A DNA stretch of 64,000 bases, from positions 197,389 to 261,388 of the forward strand of contig CAJJDN010000144.1 in NCBI GenBank assembly GCA_905182985.1, given 5' to 3'. Positions 38,387 to 57,580 of this stretch are shown one piece after another; the first letter of the stretch is position 1; each line of letters begins with the position of its first letter. This DNA is from Paramecium sonneborni (taxonomy: Eukaryota > Ciliophora > Oligohymenophorea > Peniculida > Parameciidae). Under the pieces are notes generated by a model. The model saw only the letters and a program-made list of their open reading frames with translations, was not told the DNA's origin and did not search any database. A program made the translations under genes and the position numbers.

Positions 38387-40284
38387 ATGAAAACTAAAAG
38401 ATCAATAATTTAAGAATAATAACCAGATCATGAATAGATTCGTAAATAGAATGAATAAAATTTACAACCAGCTGTATAAGTGTACAGAATGTATTCCCAA
38501 TTACATACAGTAGCTTAAGCAGAATAAGTTGCTGACTCTCTATCATCAATAGATTTTATACAGAAATAGTGTGAAAAGAATATGAAGGTTCGAGAATTTG
38601 CAATGTATGCAGCATAGTTTTTTAAATATGAACATTACAATTTTGGTTAAATTATAATGAATTAAGGGGATTATGGAGATAGATTTTATTTGTTATTAAA
38701 TGGTGAAGTTGGAGTTTATATGAAGAGATCAAATGAAGATATCTAAAATGATTTGGATTTTATAACTTAGTAAAATAGTGAAACCAATATTATTATAAAT
38801 AATAATGTGTTGAAGAAAAAGAAAACAATAGTTTTGACTTAATTAAATAAATATGATCTAGCATTAAGAATGTTAGTAGATAATAATATGTATTTCAATA
38901 ATGGAGTTCCTTAATTTAAAAAAGTATGGCAATATTATTCAGGTTAATGTTTTGGTGATTAAGCATTAATACATGATCAACCAAGATCAGCAAGTATTAT
39001 AGTAGTATCAGAAGAGGCACATTTAATTTCAATGAACAAACATGATTATCGATTAGTGTGTGAGAAATAGATACAAGAATAGAATTCAAACATAGATTAT
39101 TTTATGAAATTATTTAATGGTGCTAGTAAATTTACAGTGACAAAGTTTATTTAAAATTTAAGAACAATATAATTCTCAGCATAATAAATTTTATGGAAGG
39201 AAGGTGATGACCCTAAATTTTATTTTTTGATATTAAAAGGGAGAGTTTAATTGTATAGACATATTCCAGAAGAATAATTAAGTTAATTAACAACAAGAAA
39301 AAAGAAGAAAATAGTTTTAAGTTAATTATCAGATAATTCATTTGTTGGTTAAGAAGAAATAATAGAATCTGTTCCATATAGATTATATTCTTGTTAAGTA
39401 TTGGATAATACAACTGCTTATTTTATGGAAGCAAGTGAATTTAATAATTTAAAGAAAAACTTTCCAGATATTGTAAAATTACTCAAAGACAAGAGTTCTT
39501 TAATATCTGAATATATGAATAATAGATAGAATAATATAATTTCTATACTAACATAACATGAAAATTAATAATAGGAGGAACCATAATTGATGATAACTGA
39601 AAGAAAAACTGTATAAGAGATATTTAAAGATCCACATGATAGACCAGATAAAAATGATATTCGTTCATAGAAACCTAGAATACTTCTACAAACTGAAATT
39701 GCTCATTAAAATATGTTATATCATTAAAAAAAATTACCAACTGATGCAAAAACTAAATTTTTAATGGTTGATACAAATCTTATAGAGTAGATTAGAGACA
39801 GAGTTTCTAGAAAAGTATGGACTGGAGCTGAAAAGAAATTAAGAGTTAAAACTACACATCTAGAAGATAATCAAATTTTAATTAGTAGAGTTTAAAGTGT
39901 TATTAGTACAAAACCAAAAAAAATGTAAAAGTTTGAATCTTTAGAAACTGTACTCTAAATTACATCATCAGAGCCTTATTTAACTTCTCCTACAATTGTT
40001 AATTCAACTACCAATACAATTCCTCTTATTTAAAGATCCTGGAATCCTTAGAATAGATAATTAAAAGCTAAATTAAGAAAGGCTTTCAGTGGAGCTAATA
40101 CTCGAAATACTTTATAAACTAGATAAACTGAAAATGAAGATTTATTCGCTTAATTAACACCTCCTAAAAGAATTCACACTGCAAAATCTACTAATAGAAA
40201 AATGTAATATTATTTATTTATCTTATAAGTTGTTCTGCTTTTCGATCTCGTAAAAAGAGTGATCAACTTTTTGGTTATATTTGA
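38387..40284 (+). CDS. Protein with two cyclic-nucleotide-binding domains, 623 aa
   Basis: ATG 38387; single 26-nt intron near the 3' end (40204-40229, AAG); TGA 40282-40284; 624 codons. The first CNB domain spans about residues 80-230 (FGQIIMNQGDYGDRFYLLLN for the strand and turn; GQCFGDQALIHDQPRSASII for the phosphate-binding cassette). A 50-residue insertion between them is Asn/Lys-rich. The second domain (about 245-375: ILWKEGDDPKFYFLILKGRV; SFVGQEEIIESVPYRLYSC) has a less complete cassette and may not bind ligand. The C-terminal 240 residues are basic and disordered. No kinase or channel domain, so it is a free cNMP sensor or scaffold, as commonly found in ciliates. Confidence 0.85.
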
Positions 40285-40329
40285 TTATTTATTTTAATTT
40301 CATGTTAAATTTTACAAATACTTGTAAAA

Positions 40330-40570
40330 TCAACACAAAATTATTGTTGATTTCTTTCTAAAATTCAAACTTCTCTATTGTAAATTCATTTTATTATAAC
40401 TCTTAGGATAACCAAAAATCTTAGTTTCCAACTAGCAAAACTATATAAAAATATAATTAAGGTCTTATCAGATCCCATTAAGTTAAAATTGCATTATCTA
40501 TTAACACTATTTCTGAAATTTTATCAAAATACAAATCTTCCAAATTATAAACTTATCTATATACACTCAT
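40330..40570 (-). CDS. Small hypothetical protein, structure uncertain
   Basis: ATG 40570 begins MSVYRQVYNLEDLYFDKISE and continues DNAILTQWDLIRPQLYFYI. Unspliced, the frame stays open into the antisense of the preceding cNMP-binding gene. A 22-nt GTTTTG...CTAAG intron gives 73 codons ending at TGA 40332-40330, just clear of that gene. Either the intron is real or the gene overlaps its neighbour. No family recognised. Confidence 0.3.
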
Positions 40571-40703
40571 AACACATTCTAAAAGACTTACTTTTTTACA
40601 AAAAAATCAAAAAAAAAATTATTTGCATATTTCTAATCGAAGAATCAGAACAATTTTTAATTACTAAAATAATACTGAAACTTCTAAATTAAATCATAAA
40701 ATC

Positions 40704-41569
40704 ATGCTAAACCATAAAATTGCTTAGAGTTTTAAAATTATTAACAGAATAACATATAGTAAAATTTACTAGTTTAAGTTCAGTGCATTTTTTAGAATTT
40801 GTGCTTATTAGAAGTTCCAATATAGTTCAAAAGATCAATCCCCTCTCTAATTTTAAATTCGTAAGGTAAATTAACAAACAGAAGAAAAATTGGCAATAAA
40901 ATTTGCCAGTACTACTTTAATAATTAATGCTATTAATTCCAAGGTTTTATTATAAAAACTTTAATTCTGTTTAATTTTGAATTTTATACATTAATCAAAT
41001 TTTAGAAACATTTTGAGGGTAGATTAGTAAAAAATATAACTGAGTAATTTTTATAAAAACAACGAATATGAAGGTGTTGAGAGAAAGTTTAAATCAATAT
41101 GTTTACTTAACTTAGTACTTAAGAAAAAATTAATGTAATATTTACTCATTTTGAAAATACATTCTAAAGATAATAAAAAGAGGAGAACAAGTCTTACATC
41201 TTCAATACTAGATTCAACATCAATAATTTTTGATAAACTTATTAAGAAAGGAGAGATGTATATTGAATTTTAATAATCAACTAATGACACAGAATTAAGC
41301 AAATCTGAAATTGATGATTTTAATATCTCAAAAAAATAGACTAATTGTTCACAAACATTTTAACAATTACCTTAAATCAATAGTAAAAAAACTATGAGTA
41401 AATTTTCTTTTATTATTTAGAATCCTCTTCTCAAAAATTATTGAAATCATCGAATAGAACTAAAAATTTAGAGTAATATTAATAGAAGGTTTCAATCATT
41501 TAAATTAAAACTATAATCGTATTAACTTTTGGAATTTTATTATTACTTATTGGTAAAGTGATTTAATGA
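40704..41569 (+). CDS. Probable tail-anchored hypothetical protein, about 280 aa
   Basis: Frame open from ATG 40704 (MLNHKIAQSFKIINRIT) with a 23-nt intron at 41398-41420 (TAG) to TGA 41567-41569; 281 codons. The middle is Ser/Lys-rich (DNKKRRTSLTSSILDSTSII, KSEIDDFNISKKQTNC), and the C-terminus ends in one hydrophobic segment with a two-residue tail (KTIIVLTFGILLLLIGKVIQ), as in tail-anchored proteins. The N-terminal 100 residues are less convincing and might start later. No family recognised. Confidence 0.45.
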
Positions 41570-42147
41570 AAATATTTATATAAAATAATATTTTTGATTA
41601 TTTTATATCTTCTCTAAAAGTGGAATAAAATAAAAATATGGGTTGACGTAAATTTCGAGTATTATCAAGCATTTATGAAACATTCAAATTTAAATTTTTA
41701 GCAATTTTGATTATTTATAGAAAATTTGTAATTATTAAATTGAATCAAACCTGAATAAAGCACACGAGAAAATATATTAGTAATAATATCCTTCTCATTT
41801 AAGGATTTTTCCATAAAATAATACATATTTTAATTAAATTTAAATTAAAAAAGAGTTCAAACATATTAAGGGATATTATTTTCCGAAGAGTAAATTTGGA
41901 AAAGATTTAATTAAAGAGATTAAAATTAAAAATAGAATATGTTAGTAAAAATTCACCTAAAATTTGATAATTTATATTTTAAATAAAAGAGCGAAAGATT
42001 TTGCTATTGGAAGTTTTAATTATAAAAATTTTAGGACAATAAAATTCAAATTAAACTCCAAAACTTTAATAGAAAATTCCATAATTGGATTTAAGGAATG
42101 ATAGAATAAAGTTCTATTTCTTTCTATAAATTTAATTGAATTTATAC
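41570..42147. other. AT-rich stretch with possible degraded coding pieces
   Basis: One plus-strand frame near 41850-42100 is protein-like (GYYFPKSKFGKDLIKEIKIK, DFAIGSFNYKNFRTIKFKLN), but I could not give it an ATG or join it by introns to the flanking frames. It may be a gene fragment. Nothing else seen. Confidence 0.3.
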
Positions 42148-43379
42148 TTTAATTTCTTTTAAATATCTTTAATATTGTGTAATTAACATTCATTTGTAAG
42201 AATTAATTAATATAATTTAGGTCATCATTAAGGCTGAAAGGAGATTTAAAAAAAGAAGAAGTTTATAAATTTATAATTTTGATAATTGGATATTTTATAA
42301 ATAGTTATTATTATGATTTTATAAGCAAACTTATTTTAAAATATATATTAATGAAATGAAATATCAATTTTAAATTAAAATTTGGAATAAAGAGAATAAA
42401 GAGAATAAGAGTTGTATTTGGATATTTGAGTTTATTAAATTTTGATATTGAAATGTTTTTATGTTCCATAAAATGATATCTGAATATAAAAGATAATGAC
42501 GACTTATATTAGGTGAATTTAAAATTAATATACGATTACAAATAAATATAATGCAAATTCCTTAGATTCCACCTGAGTCTAGACCTAGTAAATTGACTAG
42601 AATCTCTAACTAAACATTTTATTCATTGGAAAATTGTGATGTTTTCAATAATCAAATTGAAAATACGGATTTGACGATGTAATAAGATTTATTACATTAA
42701 GGGATTAAATACCTATGTTATAATAAGTTTTTGAAGTACGATATTCATAACATAAAGAAAATCAAGTATAAAAATTTTATAACATGCCTTATTAAGAAAG
42801 AATGTATTTTATGATGGATAAGGATTCAGGCAGAATATTTGATATGCGTATACCTGAAGTAATAAATTTATTATATAATAAAGTAAGCAAAAGAAATATA
42901 AGCCATTTTAAATGGTAATACGATTAATTTAATTAAGGATTAGGCTTGGAATGAGTTTATGTATTAAAATCTAAGTATGTAGATTGTTGACAAAAAAAAT
43001 GAATGAACATTTGTTAGATTATGCAGAATTAGGAGATGAGGAATCGATTAATACATTATTGATACCTACTAATGAATATTATATTAATATTGATACTAAG
43101 TAAGATTAAATGGTTATAATTATAAGAGGTTTAGATGATTGGACTGCATTACATTTTGCATCAAATGAAGGGAATTTAGAGATAATAAATATTTTATTAA
43201 AAAATGGAGCTACTGTGGATAGTTTAACTAAATTTTAAAGAACTCCTTTCTTTTTAACAGTAATATAGAATTTCATAGATTGTGCTAATGTTTTATTAGA
43301 ACATAACGCAAATATTAATATTTAAGATAAGGATGGAAATACTCCATTGCATATAGCATCATAAATAGGATCAATTGAA
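42148..43379. repeat. Direct repeat copy 1 (1,232 bp) ending at the N at 43380
   Basis: Bases 42148-43379 equal 43381-44612 at a constant offset of 1,233; no difference seen where compared. The boundary cuts the ankyrin coding sequence. Confidence 0.9.
42551..43379 (+). CDS. Ankyrin/AGC kinase gene, truncated copy 1 (5' part only)
   Basis: Begins at ATG 42551 with the same 5' exons and introns as the full gene at 43784 and breaks off at the N at 43380, inside the ankyrin repeats (NTPLHIASQIGSIE). It has no stop and no kinase domain. As no sequence difference from the full copy was seen, it is probably an assembly duplicate rather than a pseudogene. Confidence 0.7.
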
Positions 43380-43380
43380 N
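43380..43380. other. Single-N assembly joint
   Basis: N between two identical 1,232-bp blocks; same pattern as at 16597 and 22108. Confidence 0.85.
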
Positions 43381-43783
43381 TTTAATTTCTTTTAAATATC
43401 TTTAATATTGTGTAATTAACATTCATTTGTAAGAATTAATTAATATAATTTAGGTCATCATTAAGGCTGAAAGGAGATTTAAAAAAAGAAGAAGTTTATA
43501 AATTTATAATTTTGATAATTGGATATTTTATAAATAGTTATTATTATGATTTTATAAGCAAACTTATTTTAAAATATATATTAATGAAATGAAATATCAA
43601 TTTTAAATTAAAATTTGGAATAAAGAGAATAAAGAGAATAAGAGTTGTATTTGGATATTTGAGTTTATTAAATTTTGATATTGAAATGTTTTTATGTTCC
43701 ATAAAATGATATCTGAATATAAAAGATAATGACGACTTATATTAGGTGAATTTAAAATTAATATACGATTACAAATAAATATA

Positions 43784-46692
<2,909 letters not shown>

Positions 46693-47054
46693 AAAATTAT
46701 TATCATAAAATCTCTTATTCCTATTTTCTATCAATTCTTCTATTATTATCTATTCCATGTTTTATCTATACTCTAAATTATTCATTTCCTGATTTCTCAT
46801 CAATTATTATATTAAAGGTTGATAATATTATCAATTATTATATTATTGTTAAGATTCATGATTATTTTCTTTAAAGTATATTAAACACTATTTTATAAAT
46901 CTATCCATGAGGATTTTGATTTAATAAAATATTTTTATTTCCTTTATGTAATCAATTTACTAAAAATAAATAATAAATAGAATAACGACAAAAATAATTT
47001 TAAAAATATATTAAACAAAATGATCTGTATATAAAATTAATTTTATAAAATGAA
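46693..47054. other. Convergent intergenic region
   Basis: 362 bp between the kinase stop and the ABC transporter stop; pyrimidine-rich on the plus strand, no closable gene. Should hold both 3' UTRs. Confidence 0.5.
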
Positions 47055-50724
<3,670 letters not shown>

Positions 50725-51011
50725 ATAAATAAATAGGTTCGTAAGGTTCCTATTCTTTAGGTGGATGTATTGATTCGAAGCAAGCTCTCTTCTTATAAAG
50801 TTTAATTATCAACTTTATTCATATAAATATATTTATTTAATATGGATTTAAATATATATTAGTTTATATAAATACTCTATTCCACATGATCTATAATTTT
50901 TTAAAAATAAAAATGTATTGTAAAATATAATATTGAATTGATTGAATAATAAATTGGTTGGAGCAAATTGGAATTAATAAATAAATGAATTATAATATAG
51001 ATTTTTGTACA

Positions 51012-54000
51012 TCAAATTATACTTAATTTTTCACCATAAGGGTAGCACATATCACTTAGATAGGATGGAACAGTAGCAGTTGGTTCAGATTTAGAAATAG
51101 CCAAAATATCTTCAGAATTAAAACCAACTGTCTTTTTTAAACATTAAAGATTCTAATATAAATATAAGAAACTTACTTTTTTATCAAGGGCAGATAAATT
51201 GGGATGAGTTAAGATCATTCTTAAAAGTTATCTTAGATAAGTAACAGGATGGAATTGTAAAATATAGTACCTTTCAACTAATAGATTTACTACATCATGT
51301 AATTATTATTAAGTTGTGTTTTCATATGTGCATTTAAATATATTATTCCATAATTCTTAATTATTTTAATCCAAAAGTGATAGATCAAATTTTTCAGCAG
51401 ATTTAGCATGTATCCAACTATAAATATTTTACAATGGATAATCAGTTTGATTCATTGAATCAACATGTTGATCTGAGACTTTGCCTATTTATAACATTTC
51501 TTTAAGATCTTTCAATTCTTCATCATTTAATTTAGATTCTTGAATCCAAATTAATTTTTCTTATTATTGCAAGTATAATTAATTGTCTCTTTTTCTAAAA
51601 TTATATTATATTCCTTATTTCTTGTAATATTTGTTTTTTAAAATATCTAAGAATAATTGATCATCAAACAATTGACTCAATTATAGAAAGAGATCGCTTG
51701 CACTAAATTTATGGAACTGTTTGAAATCTGAATGAATTAGGTCATTGAATTACAAATCCTAAATTTTTAGTTGAGTCACTTAAACATTTGGTTCGTAAAG
51801 ACTCAAAGAATCTAAAAATTATAATTCCCTATTGCTTAGTTAATTGCCTTCCATTTATTTGAACATCAGATAATAAGTAATCAATTTTTCTTCAGCTCTA
51901 GATCTCTTTCTTGTAACAAATTGATCGATTCCATATAATAAATCAACATCAAGATGTTTGTCAGGTGTTTACTAAACTTCTAATTTCTCTATGTCAGTCT
52001 CATTAAATAGAATATCTATATAATTGGTCTTTTATTTATAATAAGGAGAAGCATGTTTTCTTCTTAGCTCACCTTTTATTTCTTGAATCTTATCAGACAC
52101 AATAAAATTGATTTTATGTACTATCTTTCTAGCTTATAATTTATTAATCTCATTATTCTTAATGTCTTCTTATAATTTCATGAGCAATTCTTTTCTCATT
52201 TTGATTAAATCATCCAAAGTTTTATTAACTTCTAATTTTTATCTTAAATATTGGGATGACAAAAACGGATTGTATGCTTTGATTTGTTCATGTAATAACA
52301 TTTCTGGATCTCTTTACAAGAAGATACCTGCAGGTTTTGTGAATTTTTTTGAAGATAATCGTTCTTCAATTAATTGATCCCAAATCTTGAAATTGAATAC
52401 GAAATCAACAATTTCTGGTAAGGGTTTAGTTTTTAATTCAGCATTTAAATTCAATAGATTAGCAATGAATAAATCGCTTGAGTCAGGATTATAATCTTTT
52501 TAATCTTTTTATAAGAAACGATATAGTTGATTAAGTTATTCAATTTCTTAATCTGATTTTTTGATTGAATGTTTTTTCCAAGCAAGTGAATAAGATTAAA
52601 CTACAACTTATTTTCTTAATTTATCAGAGTGAGGAATAGGTATTAGATCAGAGATAAACCCATTTAATTCTAATTTTTTAAATAAATCTTAATCAGGACA
52701 ATAGGTAGGATCATAAATTTTATTACTAATCAAGCTAGCCTTAAACCCTTCTATTGATGAATTAGGATTATATATTGATTAAGATGGAATCATGCCATAC
52801 CATTTAGGGAAATTAATAGGTTGTACCTTGATTTGATCAATTAAATCTTAGAATAGATGGGATTGATTTACAATTTTTAATCTTTCCTACAAATCCAATA
52901 ATGTATGTTTTAATTTCAATTTGTTTAAGTTATCATTCTTATTTAAATAATTGAGTGCTTATTTTTTTAAGTACTCCCATTAAACATTAAATATTGTTTA
53001 TGAATTAAGTTCTTAAGTATTTGAGTTATCTATAGAAATACTATCTAATCTATCTTTGATTTAATTAAATAAAATGATATCAGAATTATCTAGATTGAAT
53101 GCTAATTGTAATTTTTATTTAAATTGTTCTTTGTCTTTACCTAAGAAATCATATAAAGTCATGTAAGGAGAAGATCCAACCCTTAATTGAGCATATCCAT
53201 TTATTTCATTGTTGACACTGAGATCATAGATTTCAATAAGTTAAACTGAATTAGGTAAGGTATCTTTGATTGCTTTGTATAATTCACTATGATAGATATC
53301 TTTTTCTTCGTAAATTAGTTTTTAACCTGAATGTTTTTCTAATACATCTATTCTTTCTTATTATTTATGTGTTAGATCTCTAATTGTATTAAGATTTTAG
53401 ACTCTAAACTTAAGTTCTTGAATGAATGAAACATAATTTTAATTTTGGAGTGCTATATATGTTGCATATGCAATGAGTTCATCTAATGAAAGTATAGTTA
53501 AATTATCAGGTAATGGGAATTGTCTATCAACTTTATTGAGTTATAAATGAAGATGCAATGAATCAATAGAATTAAGAAGATCTTCATCTGTAACTTAAGT
53601 TAAATATTCTTTGCTTTCAGTATTGAGACCAGCATTAGCAAAAGCTTTAGCTAATTTATATTTATCTGAATGAACTAATTTAGGTTAAGCTTCTTTTAAT
53701 CTTTATGCAATCTCATGTCCTTTAAATTCAGAGAGAGCTAACATTAGATTTCCAAAATCTGATAATTTTGGTTCAATAGTTTTTGTTCCCTCTTTATGAA
53801 TAAATTATAATTCCAACACAGATTAAATAAATGCCAGAAAATCAGGATCTTTTCCTGCAATATAAGTAAGTGCAGTTTCTAATGATAATGATATATCTTC
53901 TTTTTCAATTTCAGCAGGATGTAATAGGCCTGCAGAAACTAATGCTTCTTCTAATTCTATCATTTTAATATTTGTATTGATATGAATAAAATCTTATTTT

Positions 54001-54717
54001 TGTATTTCTAATAATTTGATATAAATTCTTCTAATTTCAACAACTGCTTCTAAAACAGTGTAAATATCTGTTTATGTATCTTCAATCATCTTTTCAACTT
54101 AATAAACAAGATTATTAACAGGGACTTCTGGTTATTCTTCAAATATATCTACTAAGAATGCTTCAATTAATTATCTTTCTTCTGAATTTAATTCTTTAGA
54201 CTCTAATTAATCAAATACTTTATCAACAATTTAATTACTATGATTAGTATTTACACCTGTTAAAGCTAATCCATGAATTGCTTATGCTAATACTCTATAA
54301 TCATTTAATTTTAATAAATCTCTCATAAGTACATCAAAACCCATAGATGTTTCAATATTTTTATGATCAAAGTATGAAATATCTCCTCTTGCTTTTAAAG
54401 CGTGTCCCAATTATATAAATGTTTATCCAACAATATCTTCATTTGAATATTCTCTTTTCTATAGGAATGCAGCCAAAATAGTCTTTGCAGGCACATTTGA
54501 AGTAAAGAAAGCGTGATTTTACATGTTAAAGGCTGCTTAAGTATTTTAATCAATTTGTTTTTACAATTAGATAGCTAATGAATATTGATGAATTAGAGAT
54601 ACCTTTATTTAGAGCCTTTTTAAATTATTCAAGTTGTGTTTTGAATATTTATTTGCATTTAAAATATTCATACTCTTCGCTAATTCTAAAGAGAGATCTC
54701 TATAAATATTTAATCAT
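51012..54717 (-). CDS. Large helical-repeat protein, probably mitochondrial, 1,217 aa
   Basis: ATG 54717, introns 54575-54602 (28 nt) and 51153-51176 (24 nt), both TAG, TGA 51014-51012; 1,218 codons. The N-terminus MIKYLQRSLFRISEEYEYF begins with a positively charged amphipathic helix that would serve as a mitochondrial presequence. The rest is soluble, all-helical and repetitive in style (TILAAFLQKREYSNEDIVGQ; LSEFKGHEIAQRLKEAQPKL; KYKLAKAFANAGLNTESKEY), recalling helical-repeat RNA-binding or mitoribosome/ATP-synthase-associated proteins of protists. No named domain could be assigned, and the location is an inference from the first 13 residues. Its start lies 28 bp downstream of the stop of the next upstream gene on the same strand. 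Confidence 0.8.
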
Positions 54718-54744
54718 AATTAAAAAGATTTTAATATTTTATAT

Positions 54745-55731
54745 TCATTTCTTCTTCTTAGTTAATGCTGCAGCCATTTCTTACAATTTGGATTCAATTT
54801 CAACTTATCTATCTTTTAATCTAGTTTCTAATTCTTATTAAGCAATATTCAATTTATCTTAAATAGCATTCATAATAACAGATTCTAATAATTCTTCATC
54901 AGTAGGTTCATGATATTCTACTTCTTATTCTTCCATTTCTGTTTTCTTGAATGATTAAGTATCATCATTAACAATAGGTTTATAGTATGTATGATCTTCA
55001 AGAGATGGTTATGGTAATGGCAATTCTATTTGTAAATCCACCTAAATTTCTAAGGGTCTCTAATTATGTGAATGTGCTTGATGTAACAACAACCAATGAG
55101 ATAAATAACCTTAATTACTATTCTTTCTATTTACCCTTCTCCATATAATCAATTATCGGTTACAATTATTTTGCTACAAATACTTTCTGACTTCCCTATC
55201 CTTCACTACTATGTTAACATAATAACTATTGAAATAGTTTCCTATCTCCCTATTATGATTTCCCTCTTGTCAATCCTCCCTCTACTAACTTTCCAAACTT
55301 CTCATGTTAGTTTATGTAAACTAAAAACATCATATTTATGAATATCAATGCTTAGTCTCCCATAAACCCTAAATCTTAGCATGCACTAAAATCATTTATC
55401 AACTATTCCCCTGCTATCTCAATATCAATGTCTCTCAATCTCTCACAATGATTCCTTTCCAAAATCTATATACTCCTTATATCATTCTACCTTGCATAAA
55501 TACTCCTTTATCTGTATACTCCAATCCTCCTATTTAAATGCTTCATTTATTATATATTCACTTATTGGTAATAACATACTTCATATTATTTATCAACTCT
55601 TACTTTGTCGAATATCTACCACATCCATACTTTCTCTCCTCCTCTTATCTTAACTATTCTTCTATATGTCTTCTTCTCTCTTCCTCTGCTAATCTAGCTG
55701 CTTCCTCTTCTTTCTTATTCTTAGGAGGCAT
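54745..55731 (-). CDS. MPPK-type coiled-coil protein (axonemal-like?), 303 aa
   Basis: ATG 55731, introns 55579-55603 (25 nt, AAG), 55466-55490 (25 nt, TAG), 55110-55134 (25 nt, AAG), TGA 54747-54745; 304 codons. It starts MPPKNKKEEEAARLAEEERR, the Lys/Glu/Arg-rich opening seen in several flagellar proteins such as CASC1/FAP94. It then has a more globular middle (LINDFSACQDLGFMGDQALI; YLSHWLLLHQAHSHNQRPLE) and a C-terminal coiled coil (LNIAQQELETRLKDRQVEIE) ending AALTKKKK. Axonemal location is only suggested by the N-terminal style. It is divergent from the WD40 gene, with only 16 bp between the two ATGs. Confidence 0.7.
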
Positions 55732-55747
55732 TTTAATAATATAATTT

Positions 55748-57175
55748 ATGAATCAATCAAATCAATGTCCTACACACAAAGAAAGTTTTGTGGGCTATAA
55801 TATTGAAAATTCTGATATTGTCAGACCAATCTGTTCACGTTGCATTCCTTCACTCAGTAAAGGATATTTTGGAGAATAACGATATCTTAATTTTGAATAA
55901 GCCACACTATTACTAGATTAACTTAAATCAGCTGGATTAAAATAATACAAATCAGAAATACTTGAATAATTTGAATAAACCATTAATCAATTAACTTCAT
56001 AGTTGAAATTCTTATTAGATTAAATTTCTGTTGTTTTTGATTTAATTATTCAATCAGATCCACAATAAGAATTTTTAGATTCAAAAGATCCTAAATTTAT
56101 TGCTCAAGTATTACATGATAATTGCTAATATGATATCCACTAATAAAAATATAAAATAAAATCATAAAATGCTATTCACATTAGATTCAATAAAATTATT
56201 TCTAAATCTTAAAATCATATGAATGATTTTTTTGAAAGTATTAATTCTTAGATTAATTCTCTGAAAAAAGAAGAAATAGAACTATCCCAATCAACGAGTA
56301 ATCACAACAATAATCACAAAAGTTATAGAGAACTATTTAAACTCAATACAAAAATACTACAAGTTAAATCTCTTGTCTATTATGATAAATTTAAATGGTT
56401 ATTCTCTGCAGATTAAGATATCAAAATATTACAATTTGATCTTAAAACTAAATAATTAATTCAAGAGTTATCTGCTCATTCAGATAGAATATCAACACTT
56501 CTTATTGTGAATGATACATTAATCTCTACTGCTATTGATAAATCATTAGTCATTTGGAATCTTGATAATGCTGGAAAAGTTGAAATAAAAACTAAAATTA
56601 ATACTAAATCTATGATTCTTTAATTAATTAGATACAAAGATTAATTTGCCTCTATCAATGATGATAAAGTTTTGGCATTTTGGAATGATACAAAGTGTAT
56701 AAGTGAATTAAAGAATAAAATTGAAATTACAAGTATAGATTGTAATCATGATTATTCTTAAATTGCCATAGGTTAAATAGATGGTATCATTAGAATTAGA
56801 AAAGAAAAAATTAACTTTAAATTAGAAAGCCATTTCGATTGCATCAAAGCACTCAAATTTATTAATGAATCTTATTTAGTTTCAGGAGGATGGGATAAAT
56901 AAATTAAAATATGGATGGAATTAAAAAATGGAGATTATAATTGTATTTAAACTATTTATGATCATAACTCTTATATTAATTTTATTTAATATGTAGGAGG
57001 ATATCTTATATCTACTGATGATGATAAGATTATAAAAATATGGTAATTTGATAAAACATGGAAAGAATTAACTTAAATAGGCCGATATCCTTTAGTGACA
57101 TCTATTCATATTTACTAAAGGATTTGTTTCTTGGGATTCAATGATTCATCAATTTAGATACTTTAGTTTAATTGA
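55748..57175 (+). CDS. WD40-repeat protein with N-terminal Cys/His motif, 475 aa
   Basis: Intronless frame from ATG 55748 to TGA 57173-57175, 476 codons. The N-terminus has a possible small zinc site (CPTHKE...CSRC within 40 residues, B-box-like). Residues 50-190 are helical/coiled (including DQLKSAGLKQYKSEILEQFE). From about residue 205 there are WD40-type repeats (KWLFSADQDIKILQFDL; TLISTAIDKSLVIWNLD; YLVSGGWDKQIKIWMEL; YLISTDDDKIIKIWQFD). A seven-bladed propeller is likely incomplete or divergent. Probably a scaffold protein; partner unknown. Confidence 0.8.
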
Positions 57176-57580
57176 TTATTGATTATACATAAATCTGGTA
57201 TTTCAAATTTGGTAATTAGATATAAGGCATGTTTTTGTAAACTTATAATATAATCTCAATTAATTTTGACTCATTAATTGTAAATTCTAGATTGAGTTTT
57301 TTAATCTAATAGAAATTATAATAGAATTTTTCAAGCTTTATGACTCTAAGCATTTTATTTTTAAACATTTTTGATAACCCTTAAAACAATTTTAATTGAT
57401 CTAAATTTATGTTTATATGATTTTTTTTAGAATTATCTTATTATGATTTTTGAAATTGTTAAATGCAAAATAGAAATTTTATTGAATAACAATCTTTTTT
57501 AATAGAAAAAAAAAGCAAATTATTACCTATTTATCCAAACATAAATTAGATAATTATTAATTTATACATTTTAATAACTA
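57176..57580. other. Intergenic stretch, no feature seen
   Basis: 405 bp AT-rich DNA between two plus-strand genes; presumed promoter of the RING/TRAF gene. Confidence 0.5.

Noticed and set aside
51012..54841. Plus-strand frames near 52108 and 54578
   Set aside because: Antisense to a continuous 3.7-kb minus-strand gene and to its neighbour.
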